The notes under the pieces are model-generated. The model saw only the letters and a list, made by a program, of their open reading frames with translations. It made no database searches and was not told the origin of the DNA. Position numbers and translations under genes: made by a program. Shown in pieces: positions 24,545 through 32,691 of a stretch of DNA of 32,790 nucleotides. Every line of letters begins with the position of its first letter. The stretch's first letter is position 1. Origin of the DNA: Elusimicrobiota bacterium (GTDB lineage: Bacteria > Elusimicrobiota > Elusimicrobia > UBA1565 > UBA9628); the NCBI GenBank assembly GCA_016234805.1, contig JACRNU010000041.1:1-32790 (forward strand). The letters are read 5' to 3'.

Positions 24545-24777
24545 AGCCGCGGATGCCTGTTCGAGAGCCCCTGTCCCCCGAGGTGAAGGCTGCTCTGCGG
24601 CGCTCTCGCGAAGAGAACGTCCGGTGGCTGCACGGAATCATCATCGAAGGATATGAGAAGCATCTCCGAGAGTGCGGCAAGACGCGCTGCCAGGAATGCA
24701 AGGATGCCCGAGTGTTGATCCCGCACTATCGGGGTCTGATGCTCCAGGAGCTCAAGAGGATCGCTTCCGAAGGCTAG
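24541..24777 (+). CDS. Small basic protein with a three-cysteine motif
   Basis: 78 residues. It starts in the ATGA overlap with the preceding gene. After a Pro-rich start it is helical ('ALRRSREENVRWLHGIIIEG'), then has 'HLRECGKTRCQECKDARVLI' with Cys-x4-Cys-x2-Cys and a nearby His, a possible metal site. I do not recognise the family. It belongs with the helical protein before it. Confidence 0.65.
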   Translation: MKPRMPVREPLSPEVKAALRRSREENVRWLHGIIIEGYEKHLRECGKTRCQECKDARVLIPHYRGLMLQELKRIASEG

Positions 24778-24801
24778 GGGCACTCGGCCGCTGACCCGAC
24801 T

Positions 24802-25377
24802 TCAGGCTGGGCGCGCGGAAATATCGCGGCCCTCCCAGCAGGATAGGTAGAACTCCCAGATGCTCGGGCGGGAGAGGTCCTCGGCGAGGCCGCGGACCAG
24901 AGGGTCCAGGTAGGCGCGGTCGAGGCTGGCGGCCTGGTTCCGGACGATCCCCCTGACGTCCTCCAGATCCTTGGGCCTTTCGGACAGGACCTTGTGCACG
25001 ATGAGGTCCTCAGGGGAGCAGACGCGGACCGAGAAGCCTCCCATATCCACCGGCCGGGCTCTCCGTATCGCCCGCTCTTCATAGGGAAGCTGGCCGAAGA
25101 TGATGTCCACCCGGAAGCCCTCGACCTCGAGAGGCAGCACGCGGGTGTCGAGGGCGAAGCCTGCCGGGTCCTCGGGCAGAGACTTGAAGGCGCGGGCGAG
25201 TGCTTCCACGAGCGGGGCCTGCGTTTCCCCAGGCGCCCAGACCGTCAGGTCGATGTCGAGCGTGGTCCTGGGCACCCCCCACACGAGGTTGGCGATACCG
25301 CCGATGACCATGTAGGGCGCCCTGCCCTCGTCCAGGAAAGCGGTGATGGTGCAGAGTCCCTTCTCGAGCGAGGTCAT
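24802..25377 (-). CDS. Nucleotidyltransferase (AbiEii/MNT-like), possible toxin
   Basis: 191 residues from ATG 25377, chosen because it overlaps the HTH gene's stop by 4 nt (ATGA). The core 'YMVIGGIANLVWGVPRTTLD' followed by 'IDLTV' is the nucleotidyltransferase signature GG..A...G..R.T.DiDl with paired Asp, and 'FRVDIIFGQLPYEERAI' supplies the third acidic residue. 'SPEDLIVHKVLSERPKDLED' is the usual C-terminal helix pair. Proteins like this occur as AbiEii toxins, MNT antitoxins or aminoglycoside-type transferases. The coupled XRE-type gene upstream suggests a toxin-antitoxin or phage-defence pair (inference). Confidence 0.82.
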   Translation of the reverse strand: MTSLEKGLCTITAFLDEGRAPYMVIGGIANLVWGVPRTTLDIDLTVWAPGETQAPLVEALARAFKSLPEDPAGFALDTRVLPLEVEGFRVDIIFGQLPYEERAIRRARPVDMGGFSVRVCSPEDLIVHKVLSERPKDLEDVRGIVRNQAASLDRAYLDPLVRGLAEDLSRPSIWEFYLSCWEGRDISARPA

Positions 25378-25808
25378 CTCGCGGGGATCCTTACGCGGGA
25401 CAAGAGCCCGCGCCAAGCGCTGATGCGGCGGGCCTGCTCCCTCAGTCCGCCGGAGGAGACCTCGCGGCCATGGCGGGAGAGGAAGAACTCCGCCAGCTCT
25501 CCGGCCTGGGCCAGGCTCAAGGCCGCGGACTGCGGGCTCGCTTCCAACTCTTCAGCGCGGGCCTCGAAGCGCGACCAATCCCTGAGCCGTTTCGCGAGCG
25601 GCCCGGCCGCGGGCCGCGGCGTGAAAGTGATCTCATGCCCCAGAGCCTCGAGGAGTTTCCGCAGGGTCCCCAACTCCACCCCTGACGCATCTCTTTCCAG
25701 GAGCGAGACATGCTGCTGCGTGGTCCGGCTCAGCTTTGCCAGACGCGCCTGAGTGAGGCCGCGCTGTTCGCGCAGGCGCCGAAGTCTGGTCCCGAGGCTT
25801 GGGTCCAT
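25374..25808 (-). CDS. XRE-family HTH regulator, possible antitoxin
   Basis: 144 residues from ATG 25808. Residues 5-60 are a Cro/C1-type HTH ('LGTRLRRLREQRGLTQARLA', 'SRTTQQHVSLLERDASGVEL', 'LRKLLEALGHEITF'). The C-terminal half ('FEARAEELEASPQSAALSLA' and 'AGELAEFFLSRHG') is helical and may contact its partner. An ATG at 25832 is in frame but lies on the far side of the -10 box, so it would not be transcribed. The -10 ends 6 nt before 25808, implying leaderless translation. It is coupled to the nucleotidyltransferase gene and probably represses its own promoter. Confidence 0.85.
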   Translation of the reverse strand: MDPSLGTRLRRLREQRGLTQARLAKLSRTTQQHVSLLERDASGVELGTLRKLLEALGHEITFTPRPAAGPLAKRLRDWSRFEARAEELEASPQSAALSLAQAGELAEFFLSRHGREVSSGGLREQARRISAWRGLLSRVRIPAR

Positions 25809-25814
25809 GTTTAT

Positions 25815-25843
25815 ATTATACCGTAAAAACAATCAATAATCAA
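25815..25843 (-). promoter_or_regulatory. Promoter of the XRE / nucleotidyltransferase pair
   Basis: On the minus strand, TTGATT (25843-25838), a 17-bp spacer, then TATAAT (25820-25815), 6 nt before the ATG at 25808. It is the best promoter match in the window and lies in an AT-rich patch (about 25810-25880) unlike the surrounding DNA, which suggests acquired DNA. Confidence 0.8.
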
Positions 25844-26013
25844 TACATAGTTTAATGTGTCTAATATTTTGCGCGGAAGGAATGCCTGCCGCCTTACTCG
25901 AGCTGTTCGAGGTGGGCTGAGCGGTCTGGTCCCGGAAAACGGGTTATTTTGCGGCCGGTTGGATTATTTCGCAGCGTGCTTGTATCAGATTCCGCAACTG
26001 CTCAGGCTCCTAG
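25844..26013. other. Gene-free AT-rich spacer
   Basis: I see no gene here. It holds a weak hairpin (CCCG 25931-25934, CGGG 25940-25943, then TTATTTT) that could be a poor terminator, and an imperfect direct repeat, 'ttattttgcggccgg' / 'ttatttcgcagcg', at about 25944-25980. Confidence 0.4.
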
Positions 26014-29000
26014 CTAGTTGCACACCAAGCACACCGCCCGGTTGGCGTTCGTCCCAAGGAGGGTGCCGGTCCCGCAGGTCGTGGTTTCGCTCATCCTGAG
26101 GATGCAGTAGTTGCCGCCGTTGCTCTTGATGCGGATGCCGTCGTTACTGGAATCGGCCTGCACCTCCAGCGGCGCGTTCGGGCTAGTCACCCCGATGCCG
26201 ACCTTGCCGCCGAAGTAGTTCTTTGCCCCGGCGGTATAGATGGAGTAGTCGTTCGTGGCCGATACCGCTCCGACATACAGCCCGTAATGGTCGGTGACGG
26301 TTTTTGTGTTGAACGGGTTGAGATTCAGGCCGTAGAGCGATGCGATGGTCGTGCCGGCTCCTCCAGCCTCGAGTCCGTAATTAATGTGGATCCCTTCGGA
26401 GGTGTTGATCGTGCCGGTGTAGGTGCCGCCGGCATCGTAGAGCGTGGTGTCGATCATCATGGCCCTGTGATAGCCGCCCCATGTGACCCCTGCCGCGGCT
26501 CGCGGCCTAGCCGTGATGTTGAAGTAATTGGTGTAGTAAGTGCCGTTGGCGCTCGCGGTATTGGCCCCGTTGAAGTTGGCGGCGGAGCCGCTTGTGTCGG
26601 TGAAGCTGTAGACGTTGGATTGTTTCCCGTTGACGTCCAGGCTCACGGACGGATTCGAGGTCCCGATGCCGACCTGCCCCGACTGGTTGACGACGACCTC
26701 ATAGGGCCCGCCCGCGTCCGCGTCGTGGTCGCCCGTGACGCGGAGGATGGTGTGCGTCTGCGTGTCCGAGTCCCTGATCCAGGCGGTCGTGTTCCCGAGT
26801 GAGGGGACGTAGTTGTGGACCAGGAAGTGCGTGGCGTTGTTGGTCAGGGCGTTGATGGTGAGCTGCGCGAGCGGGTCGGTGGTCCCGACCCCGACCTTGC
26901 CGTCGAGATAGATGCTCTTCATCGCGGTTCCGTTGAAGTAGCCCAGACGCACGTATTCGCCGGAATCGCTGACGTTCAATACGCCGTATTTCCCCACCGC
27001 CCCGGAAGAGCCGTGAATCCGAAAGGCGTCCGCGGTCCCGTCGTTCGCGGCGAAGACATTCACCTTGACGCCTGTCCCGAGGCTGCCGCCCACGCCGATC
27101 TGGCCGTCGCCCTTGACCACGAGGAGTTCCTGTCCGGCGGCGGTGCCGGATGAAACCTGGAGGATGGTGTCCGCCGCGACCGCGCCGGCGCTCGATACGT
27201 GCAGGCGCGCCGACGGGGTCTCCATCCCGACGCCGACGTTGCCGTTGTTCAGCCATCTCATCACGAAGTCGCCGCCCGATCCGCCCGTGCCCGCGTCATT
27301 GAGGATCCTTAAGCCCATATTCTGTTTGCCGCCGGCGCCTCCATTGACATAGAAGTTCCACTTCCTCCAGTCCGGGAGACCGTCGCCCACTTCCATCACG
27401 ATTTCATTGGAAGTGGTGGCTGAATAGGAGTGCAGGCTCCTGATGGGAGCCGTCGTCCCGATGCCGATCTTGCCGGCGCTGTCGATGCGGACCCTCTCGC
27501 CGGGGGCCCCGGTGGTTCCCCTGGTCAGGAAGGCCAGGTAGCCGGAATGGTTGTCCGCGGTCGCGTTCTCCCGCCGGCCCTTGATGCCGGCGATGGTCGT
27601 CACGTTGCTGGAGCCGTCGTAGACGGCCTGGAAGCCCAGCGCTCCGCCCTTGTCCGCCCCGAGGGCCCCGGTCTCGGTCAAGGTCAGCTGATAGCCCTGG
27701 TCCGCGCTCGCGGTGGCGTTGGCGTTGTTGACGTTCACCGTGTTGGCGGCATTGACGCCGGGGTAGTCCCCGCCAGTGAACGCGAAGCTCCCCACCACGA
27801 GCCGGGCGCGCGCGTCCGTGGTGCCGACGCCGACGTTGCCCGAGGTGTTGATGGCGAGCCCGTTGTTCTCCGTGGCGTTGGTGTTGATGATGAGCCCGGC
27901 CCCGGCCGTCGTGGCGAGGGTGCCGCTGCCCGGATGGATGAAGTAGTTGCCGGCCTCGCCGGCGTCGCTGACCGTCATGTACATGGCACGGCCGGAGGTG
28001 GCCTTGGCCATGACCGCGCCGTGGCTGTCGTTGCCGGCGGCGTTGCTCTCGGCCTTGATCTGGGCCTCGCCGCCCGACGGCGCCGAGCGGACGTCGAGTT
28101 TCTCGCTGGGCTGGGAGGTGCCGATCCCGACCTTGTCGCCGAGCGTGCCAAGGTAGACGTCCGGCCCGCCGTCCGTCCAGCCTCCTCCGGAGGAGGCGGA
28201 GAACCCCTGGAAGGTCGCGCAGTCGTTGGCGTATTCGAGCTGGTTGGAGGTCCCGTTGTAGCGGAAGCATCCCTTGTTCGTGGAGTCGGTGTCGTTGTCC
28301 AGGCGGAGCTGTCCAGCGGCCACATGAAGCTTGTCGGCAGGGTTCGTCGTCCCTATCCCCACGTCGCCGTCCGCCTGGAGAGTCATGACCGGGGTCTGCC
28401 CGCCGGTCCTGGTGAACGCCAGGTCGCCGCCGTTGTCGGGGAGGGGTCCGTTGGAGACCAGGACGTCCCAGATGCCGTTGCTCGCGCTCGCAGAGGCTCC
28501 GGGGTCCTCGAGGCGCATGTAGGAGCCGCCTTGCTGATATATCTTGAACCTGGAATCGGGACTGGGCGTCCCGACGCCGATGTTGCCGTCGCCCTTGATC
28601 ACGAATAGCTCCTGGCCGGCGGCGGTGCCGGAGGAGACCATGAGGATGGTGTCCGCCGCGACCGCGCTGGCGCTCGATACGTGCAGGCGCGCCGAGGGCA
28701 CGGCGCCGACGCCGACTTCTCCCTGGTTGTCGATGACGAGATGGTCCGGAGAGGAGGAGCCCATGTTGTTGATCTTCAGGTTGCCGGTGTTGCCCATCTT
28801 GACCATGGTGGCGACGGGGTTGCCTGTCCAGGCGTCCGCCCGCATGTTGAGATAGGAATTCTCCCCGGTGGCCTGGATGAGGACGTTGGCCCGTCCCGTC
28901 GCGACGCCGCTGGCGTTGCGGATGTGCAGGGACTGCTCGGGGGAGTCGGTCCCGATGCCGGTCATGCCGTCGCCCTTGATCACGAATAGCTCCTGGCCGG

Positions 29001-30261
29001 CGGCGGTGCCGGAGGAGACCTGGAGGACCGTGTCCGCGGCGACGGCGTTGGCGCTCGATACGTGCAGCTTGGCGGAGGGATTCTCGCCCGCGCCGACGCC
29101 GACCCGGCCGCCCAGCGTCCATGTCGTCACCAGGTCGGGTGAACCGGCGTTGCGGTAGAGCTGGAGATTGTCGCCGGGGGACGAGAGGCTGCCCCGGTAG
29201 CTCATGTCCCATTTGTAGGCCGCGGGCGTGTCGTCGTTGTCGTACCACTGTACGTCCGTGCCGACTCCGGCGGCCTCGGCTTGCAGGGCCAGGGCGCCGT
29301 TGGCGCTGCCCAGGATCGCGTGCAGCTTGCCGTGGCTGGGGTCTCCCGTGCCGATGCCGACCTTCCCCAAGGTCCGGTAGATGTTGTCCCCGGTCCCGGT
29401 GGTCCACTTGCTCGATCCGGACTGGGCGACCCCGGCGATGCGGTAGACGCTTCCCGCGGAGAGGTTGAGGTCTCCGCTCACGTCGAGCTTGTAGGCGGGG
29501 TTCGAAATCCCGACGCCGGCCCTGCCCTCCGAGTTGATGATGAAGGTGGAGACCCCCACTTTGAAGGCCGTGGAGGCGTCGCCGTCGACGAGGAGGGTGC
29601 CGGAGCTCATGTGGACCTTCTGGGCCGGGTTCGAAGTCCCGACGCCGAGGTTGCTGCTCAGCATCGCGACCGTGGCGCTGGGGGTGCCGGGGATGAGGCG
29701 GAGCACGTTGGTCCCGGAGCCGTCGACGTTGGTGAGAAGGTTGAGTCCGGAACTGCGGCCCGCGATGAATTTTCCGTCCATCTCGATGCCCGTCACGTTG
29801 GCGCCCACCTGGATAGGGTCGCCGCCAATCGTGCCGAGTTCGAGGCCGTTGCTTCCGCTGGCCAGGACTCCGACGTAGCCGCCGCTGTTGCCGGCGCCGT
29901 TGCGAAAGTACATCCGGCCCGCCTTGGGGGTGGCGGGGAGATTGCCCAGGCCCATGGTCGCGTAGCCGTCGGCGACGGCGAACGTCGAGGCGCCCACCGA
30001 GAAGGCGTTGCCCTGGACCGTCAGTGTGGACTGGACCACCGCGTTGTCGTTCTGGTCCGCGAGCTTGACGATGGAGCCGTCCTTGGTCCAGGCCGAGGCT
30101 CCGCTGGGAACGAGGTCCGCGTAGCCGCCGGCGTTCTCGGAGACCTTGAACTTGTTGTCGTCTGAGTCGAAGTAGATGGCGCCCTGGCCCGCGACGGAGT
30201 TGGGGGTCGAGGACATCCCCCCCAAGGTGACCGAACTGCGCACGATGACGCCCCCGTTCAC
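26014..30261 (-). CDS. Giant repeat protein, C-terminal part (downstream of a frameshift)
   Basis: 1415 residues if read from the GTG at 30261, though this GTG is probably not a true start. The sequence consists of repeated units of the form 'VGVGTTDPLAQL', 'KLHVSSA', 'ADTILQVSSGTAAGQEL' and 'VIKGDG', separated by Gly/Asn/Ser-rich beta segments ('NMSYRGSLSSPGDNLQLYRN'-like). This 'GIGTTNPxxKLHV' style occurs in large surface or tail-fibre-like proteins, often with an S74 chaperone domain at the end. Here the end is instead 'GNYCILRMSETTTCGTGT' and 'NRAVCLVCN', with four Cys in the last 30 residues. It is probably exported and fibrous. The first residues continue the upstream frame's repeats, so the two frames were one gene (see findings). 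Confidence 0.85.
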   Translation of the reverse strand: MNGGVIVRSSVTLGGMSSTPNSVAGQGAIYFDSDDNKFKVSENAGGYADLVPSGASAWTKDGSIVKLADQNDNAVVQSTLTVQGNAFSVGASTFAVADGYATMGLGNLPATPKAGRMYFRNGAGNSGGYVGVLASGSNGLELGTIGGDPIQVGANVTGIEMDGKFIAGRSSGLNLLTNVDGSGTNVLRLIPGTPSATVAMLSSNLGVGTSNPAQKVHMSSGTLLVDGDASTAFKVGVSTFIINSEGRAGVGISNPAYKLDVSGDLNLSAGSVYRIAGVAQSGSSKWTTGTGDNIYRTLGKVGIGTGDPSHGKLHAILGSANGALALQAEAAGVGTDVQWYDNDDTPAAYKWDMSYRGSLSSPGDNLQLYRNAGSPDLVTTWTLGGRVGVGAGENPSAKLHVSSANAVAADTVLQVSSGTAAGQELFVIKGDGMTGIGTDSPEQSLHIRNASGVATGRANVLIQATGENSYLNMRADAWTGNPVATMVKMGNTGNLKINNMGSSSPDHLVIDNQGEVGVGAVPSARLHVSSASAVAADTILMVSSGTAAGQELFVIKGDGNIGVGTPSPDSRFKIYQQGGSYMRLEDPGASASASNGIWDVLVSNGPLPDNGGDLAFTRTGGQTPVMTLQADGDVGIGTTNPADKLHVAAGQLRLDNDTDSTNKGCFRYNGTSNQLEYANDCATFQGFSASSGGGWTDGGPDVYLGTLGDKVGIGTSQPSEKLDVRSAPSGGEAQIKAESNAAGNDSHGAVMAKATSGRAMYMTVSDAGEAGNYFIHPGSGTLATTAGAGLIINTNATENNGLAINTSGNVGVGTTDARARLVVGSFAFTGGDYPGVNAANTVNVNNANATASADQGYQLTLTETGALGADKGGALGFQAVYDGSSNVTTIAGIKGRRENATADNHSGYLAFLTRGTTGAPGERVRIDSAGKIGIGTTAPIRSLHSYSATTSNEIVMEVGDGLPDWRKWNFYVNGGAGGKQNMGLRILNDAGTGGSGGDFVMRWLNNGNVGVGMETPSARLHVSSAGAVAADTILQVSSGTAAGQELLVVKGDGQIGVGGSLGTGVKVNVFAANDGTADAFRIHGSSGAVGKYGVLNVSDSGEYVRLGYFNGTAMKSIYLDGKVGVGTTDPLAQLTINALTNNATHFLVHNYVPSLGNTTAWIRDSDTQTHTILRVTGDHDADAGGPYEVVVNQSGQVGIGTSNPSVSLDVNGKQSNVYSFTDTSGSAANFNGANTASANGTYYTNYFNITARPRAAAGVTWGGYHRAMMIDTTLYDAGGTYTGTINTSEGIHINYGLEAGGAGTTIASLYGLNLNPFNTKTVTDHYGLYVGAVSATNDYSIYTAGAKNYFGGKVGIGVTSPNAPLEVQADSSNDGIRIKSNGGNYCILRMSETTTCGTGTLLGTNANRAVCLVCN
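27104..29077. repeat. Three copies of a 110-bp coding repeat
   Basis: Copies at 27104-27213, 28586-28695 and 28967-29077. The second and third are nearly identical over their first 50 bp. They encode the 'SSARLHVSSA...VAADTILQVSSGTAAGQELFVIKGDG'-type unit in the minus frame. Confidence 0.85.
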
Positions 30262-30933
30262 GGCGACGTGGTCGCGATGCCCACCCTGCCCGTCCTCTGA
30301 GTCAGGACCGCGGCCCCGAACACCGTGGAGGGGGCGGCGGCTCCCGAGCCCGTGCCGCTGTCGGGGGTGAAGGTGAACGTGTTCCCGACCGCTGTGACGC
30401 GCATCGTGTGCGTCGCGTCGGTGATCCCGCTGACCCGTCTTAGGCGCAGGTCGACGTCCTCGGCGCTGATGCGGATGTCAAGGTTCACGTCCTCGATCTG
30501 GTACACGCCGGTGAAGGAGACCGGCTGAGCGAGCAGCCACACGCCATTGAAGCCCTGCTCGATGTTGGCGTACTGGACGGGAAGGACGTACTTGGCCGCG
30601 ATGGAGTACCCAGCGCCTTGGCCGGTGTAATCGAGCTCGATGAGCCCGGCTCCATTGGGGAAGTGCAAGGTGCCGATGTTGGTCGTATCTCCGGCGGTGG
30701 TCCCGAGGTTCCGGTGCTCGACGTAGCTCTTGGCTTGGTAGATGGAGGAATCGGAAGCGGTCTGGACCACCGCTCCCTTGACCTCCAGCTTCTCGCCCGG
30801 TCCTGTGGTCCCGATGCCGACCCTGCCCTCCGAGTTGATGATGAAGGTCGAAACGCCGACCTTGAAGGCCTCGGCGGCGTCGCCGTCGATGAGGAGGGTG
30901 CCGGAGCTCATGTGGACCTTCTGGGCCGGGTTT
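29521..30933. repeat. Pair of ~112-bp repeats
   Basis: 29521-29632 and 30822-30933 (offset 1301 bp) share most bases. Both encode the 'NPAQKVHMSSGTLL' unit followed by 'DGDA..AFKVGVSTFIINSEGR'. Confidence 0.85.
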
Positions 30934-32691
30934 GCGGCCCCGATACCCACCGATCCGTCCGATTTGACCGCGAAGCGTCTGTTGCCGCCGACCTGGAAGT
31001 CGACGAAATTTCCCGAGAAGGAGGGAGGATTGCTCCCCAAGAACGTGCCGTTCGCGGACCCTCCGGCGATGGAGGTATTGCCCAGCAACATGACGGATTT
31101 GATGGCCGATGCGGGGGGGATCGTCGCGTCGCCGGACTTGCTTCCATAGAACTTGACCTCGCCCTCGGAGCCCGCCAGGAAAGGCATATCCGCGCTCGAG
31201 TATATCGCATAGCCAGAATTGGAGCCGAAGGTATAGCCGCCGAACAAGCCCGCGCCATTGCGAGTGATGGCGAATATGGGAGAACCCTCTCCGAAGCGAT
31301 AGCCCTCCAGGAAATTATAGCCGACCACGGCGGTATGATCCTCTTGGATCTTGAACGGCACCACGTCGGCGGTGTTCTTGATCAACAGCCCCGTGCCGCC
31401 GGTGGCGACCTCGAGGGTCGCGGAAGGATTCGTCGTTCCGACGCCCACCTTGCCGTCCTGCTGGACGCGCATGATTTCGGTCGCGTTGTTGGCCTGGATG
31501 TTGACCACGGGGTTCGTCGGATCGGTCGAGGTGGACTTGACCACCAGGGTGCCGCCCGAGAGCCCGACCCCGCCGATGCCGACAGCGCCGAAGGTGGTGA
31601 TGGATGAGACCTCCACGCTCGCTCCCCTGACGGTGAGCTGGCCGGTCATGGAGTCGCCGGCCTTGGCGACATAGGTGCCGGCCGCGGCGACGAGATCCTG
31701 GTAGCCGCCGGCGTTCTCGGAGACCTTGAACTTGGCGTCTTCCGTGTCGAAGTAGATGGCGCCCTGGCCCGCGACGGAGTTGGGGGTCGAGGATATCCCA
31801 GCCAGGGTGATGGAACTGCGCACGACGGCACCGCCATTGACGTCGAGTTTGTGCGTGGGGGCCGTGGTCCCGACGCCGACGTTGCCGCCGGAAGGATTAA
31901 GAGCAAGAGTGGCTGCTGTTCCCTCACCGCTTGTCTGATAGGCCTGGATGTCGAAGTAGTCGGTGCTCAGGCCAAAGCCCATCTTGAGGCGGCTGTAATA
32001 TGCCGCCGCGTCCGTTGATGCCTCTTGTATGACTAGCGGTCGGTAAAGAGCATCAGCGGTTCGTCCGAAAAAGGCGTTGTATAGCCCTTGTGAACGGATC
32101 TCCGTCGTTCCAGCATCGTCGCCAAGAATGCTCCCGATCATGCTGCCGTCCAATCGAGCCAGCCCTAAGGCGACGCCTCCGCCGGCAAGACCAGCCTTAA
32201 TATATACAGCCGTCGCGCCGGGGCCGCCGGTGAATTGGAACGTCCCATCCGTTCCGACGGTCAATCCCTCATACGGATAAGTTCCGCCGGCGCTTAAATA
32301 GAGCGCATCGCGGCTGCCTGCGCCCGTCTTCCCTGTGGTGAATTGGAATATGCCGGCAGGGTTCCAGCCTGTTTTCAAGAACTCGCTGTCCGTGCCATCG
32401 GTCGTGCGGTAGACCCGCATTTCCTGCGGATTGACCCCGCGCGCGAGCGCCAAGGTGTCCGCCGCGTCCCGGCCCAGCGCAACATCGCCCGAGCTTCCGA
32501 AGCGGAGCCTTCCCGAGTCGCTCGCGAGATTCATGTTCCCTGAAACAGAGGCGCTGCCGCCGGTCACAACGAAGGTCGAGCCTCCCACAGAGAAGGCGTT
32601 GCCCTGGACCGTCAGGGTGGACTGGACCACCGCGTTGTCGTTCTGGTCGGCGAGCTTGACGATGGCGCCGTCATCGGTCCAGCCCGAGGCC
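29993..32691. repeat. Pair of ~108-bp repeats
   Basis: 29993-30100 and 32584-32691 (offset 2591 bp) are nearly identical. They encode 'VKLADQNDNAVVQSTLTVQG' followed by 'NAFSVG'. Confidence 0.85.
30121..31842. repeat. Pair of ~142-bp repeats flanking the frameshift
   Basis: 30121-30262 and 31701-31842 (offset 1580 bp) are closely similar. They encode 'SSTPNSVAGQGAIYFD' followed by 'KFKVSENAGGY'. The copy at 31701-31842 keeps the reading frame through its 'APTHKLDVNGG' junction; the other has lost it. Confidence 0.88.

Noticed and set aside
25931..25950. Rho-independent terminator
   Set aside because: The stem is only 4 bp and the T-run is interrupted; not strong enough to call.
30258..30261. 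GTG at 30261 as the genuine start of a separate 1415-residue protein
   Set aside because: The first residues continue a repeat unit that is whole in a paralogous copy at 31701-31870, there is no signal peptide, and the frame upstream ends in mid-unit. A frameshift explains it better.
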